In this document: positions 6,363-11,429 of the stretch, piece by piece
Layout: each line of letters starts with the position of its first letter
Numbering within the stretch: the first letter of the stretch is position 1
From: an uncultured Erysipelotrichaceae bacterium
Lineage (GTDB): Bacteria; Bacillota_I; Bacilli_A; RF39; UBA660
NCBI GenBank assembly: GCA_902766135.1
Contig: CACXCK010000051.1
Span: forward strand, 1 to 11,429
Direction of reading: 5' to 3'
Length of the DNA: 11,429 nucleotides
Position numbers and translations under genes: made by a program
Notes under the pieces: model-generated
The model's database searches: none
Seen by the model: the letters and a program-made list of their open reading frames with translations, nothing else
What the model was told of the DNA's origin: nothing

Positions 6363-6842
6363 TCACTCCTTTTCGTCATTCAATAACCCCAACAAGGGAG
6401 CTAATCTAGGATCAACTTCTTGATTATTATCTGGTATCTCTTCACCAAAAGATACCCTAGATAAATCTTCTTCGCTCAGTGTATAACTGATAGGGATTTC
6501 CAGTACAATATTTTCCCATAAAATCGAAAGAATATCAAGTGTATTTTGATTATTTTTTAAAAAACGACCACAAAATTCACTCATCTCATCAATTTTTTCC
6601 TCAAAATTGCATGAAATTTCATAAGGAACCTCGTCCAAAGTCCGAGCATCTTCCAAAAAAACATTCCCTTTAAGTGTAAAAGATAAATAAAAATCTTGAT
6701 TATTATCCTTTTTAATACTACCTTCAAAATGAATAGGATCCATTCTTAAAATACCAGTATTTTGATAATACTCTAAAGGCATTTGAACATCCATTTTAAA
6801 ATCTTGTTCTTTAACAAAAACATTTTTTAAGTCGCTATTCAT
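6363..6842 (-). CDS. yceD: DUF177 (YceD-family) protein upstream of rpmF
   Basis: Family YceD/DUF177 proteins precede rpmF in many bacteria and are linked to ribosome or rRNA metabolism; the exact role in Firmicutes is not settled. Visible family features are the ISCNFEEKIDE stretch, the acidic second half and the closing DPRLAPLLGLLNDEKE. The classical CxxC-like spacing is weak, as in many Firmicute members. The frame is open from 6887, but the promoter's -10 box (6864..6859) lies inside that extension. Transcription begins near 6852, so the start must be downstream. I chose the ATG at 6842, preceded by GGTGTTGGAG, giving 159 residues. The stop TGA overlaps the ribosome site of rpmF, a tight coupling. 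Confidence 0.85.
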   Translation of the reverse strand: MNSDLKNVFVKEQDFKMDVQMPLEYYQNTGILRMDPIHFEGSIKKDNNQDFYLSFTLKGNVFLEDARTLDEVPYEISCNFEEKIDEMSEFCGRFLKNNQNTLDILSILWENIVLEIPISYTLSEEDLSRVSFGEEIPDNNQEVDPRLAPLLGLLNDEKE

Positions 6843-6858
6843 CTCCAACACCATATTC

Positions 6859-6887
6859 ATTATAATACAAATTGAAAGATTATTCAA
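6859..6887 (-). promoter_or_regulatory. Promoter of the DUF177-rpmF-tRNA operon
   Basis: TTGAAT (6887..6882) and TATAAT (6864..6859) on the minus strand are 17 bp apart, a near-consensus promoter suiting a ribosomal protein gene. The leader would be only about 10 nt. It interleaves with the promoter of tmcAL on the other strand. Confidence 0.75.
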
Positions 6888-6900
6888 TCTATGTTACACT
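6872..6900 (+). promoter_or_regulatory. Promoter of tmcAL
   Basis: TTGAAA (6872-6877) and TACACT (6895-6900) are separated by 17 bp, with a TGT extension before the -10. The start would be near 6907, with a very short leader containing GGTGAT as ribosome site. The -35 boxes of this and the opposite promoter lie in an inverted repeat, ATTGAA (6871-6876) and TTCAAT (6883-6888). Confidence 0.65.
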
Positions 6901-6915
6901 AAAAATGGTGATTTC

Positions 6916-8001
6916 ATGGAAAAAATAGGTATCATATGCGAATATAATCCCTTTCATAATGGTCATCTTTACCATATTCAAAAAATAAAAGAATTATATC
7001 CTGATTCAATCATTATTTTATGCCTTAATGGCTACTTTTTAGAACGTGGCGATATATCTTTATTAAATAAAGAAAGTAAAACTAAAATAGCCCTTAATCA
7101 TGGTGTTGATTTAGTAGTTGAACTACCCCTTTACTACGGTGTTCAGTCCTCTGATTACTTTGCCTATGGAGCTATATCTATATTGAACGCTTTAGGTGTT
7201 CAAAAAATAATCTTTGGAAGTGAAAAAAATAATATCGAATACTTAGAAAAAATAGTTTTAAAGCAACAAAATATAACTCTTAAATCAGACATAAAAAACC
7301 TAAACTACCCAGCTAAACTTCAAATGGCCTTAAATGAAGAAAAAATAAATCCTAACGATTTACTAGGTATAAGTTACCTTAAAAACATCAAAAAAATAAA
7401 TCCTTTAATTAAAGCCGAGACAATCAAAAGAACCAATAACTTTCTAGATATTTCCGAAGATACCGATATCGTAAGTGCTCAAAATATAAGACACAAAATC
7501 AAGATGAAACAAGACATCAAACGTTATGTTCCAAAAGACATCATCAAGAATATAAACGTAATAAATGAAGAATTACTATACACTATCATAACAGCAAAAG
7601 TATTAACCGATAACCATCTAAATGAATATTTAGATGTTGTTGAAGGCCTAGAAAACAAATTAAAAAAAGAAATATTAAAAAATAATAACTTCAATGATTT
7701 AATCCTTAAAATAAAAAGTAAACGTTATACATATGCTAAATTAAAAAGAATGCTCATCCACATCATCCTAGGTATCAAAAAAGATGAAAAGATTAGTATT
7801 ACCTACATCCACATTCTAGGTTTCAACAAAAAAGGAGAAAATTATTTAAAGACTAATAGAAATAATATCTTACTACCAACTAAAGTTGATAAAACATCAA
7901 GATTATATGAATTAGAAATTATTGGGGCTAAAATATATGATCTCATCACTAACACTGAGTCATCTACCTTTGATATAAAATCTGCTCCTCTCCAAAAATA
8001 A
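6916..8001 (+). CDS. tmcAL: tRNA(Met) cytidine acetate ligase
   Basis: Homologue of Bacillus YlbM/TmcAL, which uses acetate and ATP to make N4-acetylcytidine at the wobble position of elongator tRNA-Met. This prevents misreading of the isoleucine AUA codon. The nucleotidyltransferase HIGH-type motif is NPFHNGH (residues 11-17). It is followed by the family stretches RGDISLLNKESKTKIAL (44-60) and VDLVVELPLYYGVQSSDYFA (64-83), the FGSEKNN loop (100-106) and the C-terminal LGFNKKGENYLK. At 361 residues it is slightly shorter than the usual 390-410, mainly in the C-terminal helical part. The ATG at 6916 follows GGTGAT. It is divergent from the ribosomal operon and its last 38 bases overlap the opposing SirA-like gene. 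Confidence 0.93.
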   Translation: MEKIGIICEYNPFHNGHLYHIQKIKELYPDSIIILCLNGYFLERGDISLLNKESKTKIALNHGVDLVVELPLYYGVQSSDYFAYGAISILNALGVQKIIFGSEKNNIEYLEKIVLKQQNITLKSDIKNLNYPAKLQMALNEEKINPNDLLGISYLKNIKKINPLIKAETIKRTNNFLDISEDTDIVSAQNIRHKIKMKQDIKRYVPKDIIKNINVINEELLYTIITAKVLTDNHLNEYLDVVEGLENKLKKEILKNNNFNDLILKIKSKRYTYAKLKRMLIHIILGIKKDEKISITYIHILGFNKKGENYLKTNRNNILLPTKVDKTSRLYELEIIGAKIYDLITNTESSTFDIKSAPLQK

Positions 8002-8413
8002 TCCTTGCTTCATCCAACCAATAATAATCTTTATTCTGAAAGTCACAAGCAAAAAACGTGTGACTTTCTTTTATTATTTGTAACATTTTAGGTATCATTA
8101 CATTAGTTTCTACTTTTATATAAGAAGGATGTATCTCCATTATTGTTGTTTCATGTCTAAATACATCTCTAATAACATGCCGATGTCTATACTTAGTATA
8201 AAAATAATTATGAGCATAATAGGTATAAATATCATTATCTACCGCCTGAACATCAATACTATTTAATAATTGTTTTAATAATACTTCTTCACAAAGAATG
8301 TTACTATTCTTACCATAATATATTGCCTCCAAAGTATTAAATAGTTCTAAAGGATGAAAATGGCCCAATAAATTCATCGTCTTTTGAATATTAAATAAAT
8401 AAAAATGACGCAT
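7964..8413 (-). CDS. sirA: SirA-like protein (sporulation inhibitor of replication family)
   Basis: The 149-residue product resembles SirA of Bacillus, which binds domain I of DnaA and blocks replication initiation when sporulation begins. Similar points are the N-terminal MRHFYLFNI (Bacillus RHYYTYLI), the LELFNTLEAIYYG helix, and the C-terminal FFACDFQNKDYYWLDEA (Bacillus FLAFDFNSKRYGWL). The length is almost the same as Bacillus SirA. Similarity is otherwise low, so the function is inference from family. The ATG at 8413 has GGTGGTGAT just upstream and is preferred over a TTG 15 nt earlier that lies within that site. It follows the transketolase-like gene by 56 nt with no terminator, so the two are probably co-transcribed. 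Part of its sequence also forms the terminator of tmcAL on the other strand. Confidence 0.6.
   Translation of the reverse strand: MRHFYLFNIQKTMNLLGHFHPLELFNTLEAIYYGKNSNILCEEVLLKQLLNSIDVQAVDNDIYTYYAHNYFYTKYRHRHVIRDVFRHETTIMEIHPSYIKVETNVMIPKMLQIIKESHTFFACDFQNKDYYWLDEARIIFGEEQILYQR
8038..8079 (+). terminator. tmcAL terminator embedded in the SirA-like gene
   Basis: GAAAGTCACA (8038-8047) pairs perfectly over 10 bp with TGTGACTTTC (8059-8068) across an 11-nt loop. TTTTATTATTT (8069-8079) follows, beginning 37 nt after the tmcAL stop. On the minus strand the stem is not followed by T, so it should act on tmcAL transcripts only. The same bases encode the ESHTFFACDF region of the opposing gene. Confidence 0.75.
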
Positions 8414-8469
8414 AAATATCACCACCAAAATAGTAGCATATTAATACGTCACAATTTGTCATTTCATGT

Positions 8470-10461
8470 CTATTTCATCAAAGATTCAATTTTTGCTTTT
8501 AAACTATCATAATCAAAATTCATTTTTTGTAAAACTTCAATTGGTGCTCCACTATAGGCAAAGTCATCAATAGATAAAACATATGAAGGATTAGTTGCAA
8601 ATCGATACCAAGTATCTCCTTTTAATGCCTCAATAACAGCCGTTTTAACACCACTCGGTAAAACGCTTTCTATATATTCACTACCTTGCGCTAAGAATAA
8701 CTCTACTGACGGCATTGAAACAACTCTCAAATCAATTCCCGCTTGATATAAATCATAAGAAATTTGCATAGCACTAACAACCTCACTACCAGTGGCAATT
8801 ATAATACCATCCAAACGACTATATTCTTTTTTTATAATGTATCCTCCGCGCATAACTCCACTGCCATTAGAACCAGGAAGTTTAGGAACACTTGCCGTAC
8901 TAACAAGCAAACTACATGGCTTATTTAAACTCAAAATACATTGCCAAGAACTCATCATCTCCACAATATCTGCTGGTCTAAAATTATACAAATTAGGAAT
9001 ACTCCTTAGCATCGCAAGTTCATCAACTGGTATTCTAGTCGGCCCTTCCATAGAAGAATACAAACTATCATGCGTAAAAATATATGTAACTGGCAAATTC
9101 ATTACAGCTGAAGAACGAATTCCCGCTTTCATCTCATTAGCAAAACAAAGTCTAGTAGAACCATATACACGAAGACCCATTAAACTCATTCCATTAAGAA
9201 TATGTGCCATCGCAGCTTCCCTAGCTCCAAAACGAATATTTCTTGCAAGTGGTAATGTTAGAGAATTTAACTCTCCACCATCAATAATTGTTTTACATTG
9301 ATATAACCCTTCTGCACTACCACCCAAAAACAAATTACTTTTCTTAGCTACCAAATTAAGAACTTTAGAACTAGATTCAAGCATCTCTTCACGATATCCA
9401 TCATTTATTTTATATTGAGATGCATCAAACATAATTGTATTTGCATCGCCATTTAAAACCCCTAAAACTTTATTTAAAGATTCACTATTAAGGCTTTTAG
9501 CTTTCGCATAATGTTCATTCCATTTCTTACTAATCTTTTCTGTTCTTTCTTTTATCTTTTTTCCTAAATGTAAAACACTATCCTTAGATATTTCAAAAGG
9601 TGGCAAAAACAAATTATACTTCCGTCTTAATGATGACATATCATCAAATGACAAAGGCGTACCATGAACAACATTCTTTCCTTCATTAAAAGAATCTTTA
9701 CCAATAATATTTTTAAAAACTACTAAGGCTGGTCTATTACTATTCTTAGCTGCATTTATCGCCCTTTCAATTTCCTTAATATTTGCGGCATCCTTTTCTC
9801 CGACAACATCAACATAAAAGCCCATACCTTGAAACTGCTTCAAATAATCTGCAACTAAAACCCCGTTAAGAGAACCTTCTCCATTCATGTTATTAGCATC
9901 ATATATAAAAACTAAATTAGATAAATTCTGAGCACTAGCAAGTGACATCGCCTCATAAGCACTACCACTCATCATATCAGCATCACTCATTAAACAATAA
10001 GTAGTAAAATTAAGTAAATCTAATCTATTATCTTCCTTTTTTATTAAAGCATCATAATAACGTCTTGCCATCTCAATACCAACGCTTATTCCAACTCCAT
10101 CCCCAGCATAACCAGTAGTTGCTTCAATTCCTAAATATTCATTTTTTTCTGGAAGACCTGGTACCTTAGAATCAAGTCTTCGATACATCATCAAATCATC
10201 TTTAGTAATAGGATACCCTGCCATATAAAGAGTAGCATAATAAAGAGGTGCCATATGAGAGGCAGACACAATTACTCTATCACGATTCATAAACTTAGGA
10301 TTATCAGGATACACATTAAGTATTCTTGAATAAAGAGTAAACATAACGGGAGACATATCCATTACAATACCTGGATATCCACCTCCAGCATGATTAATCA
10401 TATCCAAAGAAAGCATTTTTAATTCATTAACAGCTTGCAAATCTAATTGATTTTGATTCAT
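8470..10461 (-). CDS. Divergent transketolase-family protein
   Basis: All three transketolase domains are present: the TPP/PP domain (1-300), pyrimidine domain (about 340-535, FGAREAAMAHILNGM, THDSLY) and C-terminal domain (ATGSEVVSAM onward). At 663 residues it has full family length. Transketolase moves two-carbon units between sugar phosphates using thiamine diphosphate. Several normally invariant residues are changed: GHPG is GYPG (Y29), GHPE is GLPE (L103), GDG of the diphosphate motif is SDA (159-161), GPTHQP is GPTRIP (R476), and the phosphate-binding SRQ is STA (521-523). H69, H266, the Asp of SDA, the downstream NN and E415 remain. Activity is therefore doubtful. The ATG at 10461 with AGGAT upstream is preferred to a GTG 15 nt earlier. 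A canonical transketolase would be expected elsewhere in the genome. Confidence 0.88.
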   Translation of the reverse strand: MNQNQLDLQAVNELKMLSLDMINHAGGGYPGIVMDMSPVMFTLYSRILNVYPDNPKFMNRDRVIVSASHMAPLYYATLYMAGYPITKDDLMMYRRLDSKVPGLPEKNEYLGIEATTGYAGDGVGISVGIEMARRYYDALIKKEDNRLDLLNFTTYCLMSDADMMSGSAYEAMSLASAQNLSNLVFIYDANNMNGEGSLNGVLVADYLKQFQGMGFYVDVVGEKDAANIKEIERAINAAKNSNRPALVVFKNIIGKDSFNEGKNVVHGTPLSFDDMSSLRRKYNLFLPPFEISKDSVLHLGKKIKERTEKISKKWNEHYAKAKSLNSESLNKVLGVLNGDANTIMFDASQYKINDGYREEMLESSSKVLNLVAKKSNLFLGGSAEGLYQCKTIIDGGELNSLTLPLARNIRFGAREAAMAHILNGMSLMGLRVYGSTRLCFANEMKAGIRSSAVMNLPVTYIFTHDSLYSSMEGPTRIPVDELAMLRSIPNLYNFRPADIVEMMSSWQCILSLNKPCSLLVSTASVPKLPGSNGSGVMRGGYIIKKEYSRLDGIIIATGSEVVSAMQISYDLYQAGIDLRVVSMPSVELFLAQGSEYIESVLPSGVKTAVIEALKGDTWYRFATNPSYVLSIDDFAYSGAPIEVLQKMNFDYDSLKAKIESLMK

Positions 10462-10491
10462 ATCTATCCTAGCCACCTTTTACTATAAATA

Positions 10492-10520
10492 AGTATACCA
10501 AAAAAAAAAGATTTCGTAAA
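10492..10520 (-). promoter_or_regulatory. Promoter of the transketolase-like gene
   Basis: On the minus strand TTTACG (10520..10515, four of six) and TATACT (10497..10492, five of six) are 17 bp apart, and the -10 has a TGG extension. Ten T of the preceding gene's putative terminator lie in the spacer. The start site would be near 10484, about 23 nt before the ATG. Confidence 0.6.
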
Positions 10521-10522
10521 TC
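10500..10522 (-). terminator. Weak terminator after the small membrane protein gene
   Basis: On the minus strand GATTT (10522..10518) pairs with AAATC (10514..10510) over an ACG loop, followed by ten T (10509..10500). The five-base AT-rich stem is weak, but the long T-run is typical. It overlaps the stop codon and the -35 of the next promoter, so read-through into the transketolase-like and SirA-like genes is plausible. Confidence 0.4.
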
Positions 10523-10655
10523 ATTTTGCAACTTCACTAATTAACGAATCCCGATGATTTAACAATCTAAACCTTTCATTAAGAAGAAGAATCCCCCCAA
10601 CAATAACCAAATATAGTAAAATTACTACTCCATACTTTTTAATTACTTTTTCCAT
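10521..10655 (-). CDS. Small single-span membrane protein, LexA-controlled (44 residues)
   Basis: The product has a basic start (MEKVIKKYG), one hydrophobic span (about 9-26, VVILLYLVIVGGILLL) and an 18-residue polar tail with several Arg. The ATG at 10655 has an excellent AAGGAG 5-6 nt upstream. The gene is divergent from lexA and its promoter contains a LexA box, so it should be induced by DNA damage. This is the position and control of yneA in Bacillus and sosA in Staphylococcus, which encode small membrane proteins that stop division during the SOS response. The protein is shorter than either and lacks a LysM domain, and I see no sequence similarity beyond a single span near the N-terminus. 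The reading frame is well supported; the division-inhibitor role is inference from context. Confidence 0.75.
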   Translation of the reverse strand: MEKVIKKYGVVILLYLVIVGGILLLNERFRLLNHRDSLISEVAK

Positions 10656-10678
10656 TTTATCTCCTTCTTTCTGAAAAT

Positions 10679-10707
10679 ATCTTATCAAAAACATTTGTTC
10701 GCGTCAA
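10679..10707 (-). promoter_or_regulatory. Promoter of the small membrane protein gene
   Basis: On the minus strand TTGACG (10707..10702, five of six) and TAAGAT (10684..10679, four of six) are 17 bp apart. The LexA box at 10689-10700 fills the spacer, so bound LexA would block RNA polymerase directly. Confidence 0.65.
10689..10700. promoter_or_regulatory. LexA box 1
   Basis: The minus strand reads GAACAAATGTTT, one base off the Gram-positive LexA core GAAC-N4-GTTC. It sits between the -35 and -10 of the small membrane protein gene. Confidence 0.7.
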
Positions 10708-10716
10708 TATAAAAAA

Positions 10717-10728
10717 GAACAATTGTTT
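10717..10728. promoter_or_regulatory. LexA box 2
   Basis: The plus strand reads GAACAATTGTTT, almost the same as box 1 read from its own promoter. Its last two bases are the start of the lexA -35 hexamer, so it should mediate autorepression. The box centres are 28 bp apart. Confidence 0.75.
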
Positions 10729-10755
10729 GACATTTTACAAATGATATGCTATCAT
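10727..10755 (+). promoter_or_regulatory. Promoter of lexA
   Basis: A perfect TTGACA (10727-10732) is 17 bp from TATCAT (10750-10755, five of six), which has a TGC extension. Start near 10762; the leader of about 16 nt holds the AAAGGAAGTGAT ribosome site. Confidence 0.85.
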
Positions 10756-10777
10756 ACACATAAAGGAAGTGATTCGA

Positions 10778-11395
10778 TTGAAAGAATTAACACGTAAACA
10801 AAAAGAAGTTTTAGACTATTTAAAAAAATATTATGCTGAACATGGTTTCCCTCCATCTGTACGAGAAATTGGTGCTTCTCTTGGCTTATCAAGTCCAGCA
10901 ACAGTCCAAGCCCACATTAATCACCTAAAAGAAGCGGGCGTTATTAAAAACTCTAACAACAAATTTAGAACTATAGAACTACTAGTTGAAAATGAATATT
11001 TAAAAAAGGATGAAGATATTGCTAAAGTTCCTCTTTTAGGTAAAGTTACTGCTGGTAACCCTATCGAAGCTATTGAAAGGCCAAATGAATTCTTTAACTT
11101 ACCAGTAAATTTAATACCTCCTAAAAAAGATGTTTTTGTTCTTGAAGTATCAGGAGAATCCATGATTAACAAAGGAATATATGATGGCGACTATGTCATC
11201 ATCGAAAAGCAAAATGATGCCCACAATGGTGAAATGGTTGTCGCTATGACTGAAGAAAATGAAGTTACCCTAAAAACATTTTACAAAGAAGATGGTCATA
11301 TTAGACTTCAACCTGAAAATGACACCATGGCCCCATTTATATTCCCAAATGTAACAATTCTTGGTAAAGCTATAGGCCTATATCGAAAATTATAA
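10778..11395 (+). CDS. lexA: LexA SOS repressor
   Basis: Represses DNA-damage genes until RecA filaments trigger its self-cleavage. The N-terminal winged helix runs from LTRKQKEVLDYLKKYY through the recognition helix region SSPATVQAHINHLKEAG (about 38-54). The C-terminal S24 peptidase domain has the Ala92-Gly93 cleavage site in VTAGNPI, nucleophile Ser128 in SGESM and Lys166 in VTLKTF. Numbering is from the TTG at 10778, which has the best spacing to AAAGGAAGTGAT; a GTG at 10769 would lie inside that ribosome site. The 205 residues are normal for Gram-positive LexA. It faces a small membrane protein gene across two LexA boxes and ends with its own terminator. Confidence 0.96.
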   Translation: MKELTRKQKEVLDYLKKYYAEHGFPPSVREIGASLGLSSPATVQAHINHLKEAGVIKNSNNKFRTIELLVENEYLKKDEDIAKVPLLGKVTAGNPIEAIERPNEFFNLPVNLIPPKKDVFVLEVSGESMINKGIYDGDYVIIEKQNDAHNGEMVVAMTEENEVTLKTFYKEDGHIRLQPENDTMAPFIFPNVTILGKAIGLYRKL

Positions 11396-11397
11396 AA

Positions 11398-11421
11398 TTC
11401 CCTTCTAAGGGATTTTTTTTT
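11398..11421 (+). terminator. Intrinsic terminator of lexA
   Basis: TCCCTT (11399-11404) pairs with AAGGGA (11407-11412) and is followed by nine T (11413-11421), starting 3 nt after the lexA stop. The inner pair must open to form a four-base loop. Confidence 0.8.
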
Positions 11422-11429
11422 ATAAAAAA

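Noticed and set aside
6359..6379. Upstream ATG for L32 (seven extra residues, MTKRSES)
   Set aside because: It lies over the end of the DUF177 gene and lacks a ribosome site, whereas the ATG at 6358 has a strong AAGGAG at ideal spacing.
6843..6887. Upstream starts for the DUF177 protein
   Set aside because: The TATAAT box of its near-consensus promoter lies inside this stretch, so these codons would not be, or only barely be, in the transcript.
8792..9301. Plus-strand open frame of 169 codons
   Set aside because: Antisense shadow of the transketolase-like gene; no family features and no ribosome site.
10921..11172. Minus-strand open frame of 83 codons
   Set aside because: Antisense shadow of lexA; LexA is unmistakable on the plus strand.
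1..11429. Mycoplasma-type code with TGA as tryptophan
   Set aside because: TGA ends the phosphatidyltransferase, DUF177 and surface-protein genes just before the next start, and tryptophan codons inside genes are TGG.
1..11429. CRISPR array, insertion sequence or prophage
   Set aside because: No regularly spaced repeats, transposase, integrase or terminal inverted repeats were seen on either strand.

Overview
The window is very AT-rich and packed with short-spaced genes. Gene content (LexA of the Gram-positive type, TmcAL, a DUF177-rpmF pair, strong AAGGAG-type ribosome sites, a SirA-like protein) points to a low-GC Firmicute, probably one of the gut Bacilli/Erysipelotrichia/RF39-like lineages. 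Several genes end in TGA and tryptophans are TGG, so the standard bacterial code fits and the Mycoplasma code does not. Most promoters found have 17-bp spacers, and several have a TGn extension of the -10 box.

Layout. Positions 1-24 hold the first codons of a leftward gene leaving the window. Positions 90-550 are a graveyard: a plus-strand 3' gene remnant meets the N-terminal stump of a Fic protein. Positions 638-2775 are a leftward operon, trpS - CDP-alcohol phosphatidyltransferase - HD phosphohydrolase, with its own promoter and a terminator. The last two genes overlap at a run of 11 A. Positions 2786-5994 are a leftward three-gene unit: a 743-residue membrane-anchored surface protein (two beta-helix modules around an InlB-type B-repeat), then two small proteins that share short N- and C-terminal motifs. 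Positions 6018-6887 are a leftward DUF177 - rpmF (L32) - tRNA-Arg(UCU) unit ending in a good hairpin terminator. Its promoter interleaves with the divergent promoter of tmcAL (6916-8001, plus strand). TmcAL converges on and overlaps a SirA-like gene, whose sequence carries the tmcAL terminator. Upstream of the SirA-like gene lie a divergent transketolase homologue and a 44-residue single-span membrane protein. The latter is transcribed divergently from lexA across two LexA boxes. lexA closes the window with its own terminator.

Most interesting points: (1) L32 is made with an N-terminal extension ending in an IQLF-A motif, like the Prp protease site of Firmicute L27; cutting there gives exactly the usual AVP start of L32. 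(2) The unlisted 44-residue membrane protein occupies the position of the SOS division inhibitors YneA/SosA, with a LexA box inside its promoter. (3) The transketolase homologue has lost several catalytic and substrate-binding residues and may be a pseudoenzyme. (4) The two small proteins behind the surface protein share an LTDxxYxNLP C-terminal motif.
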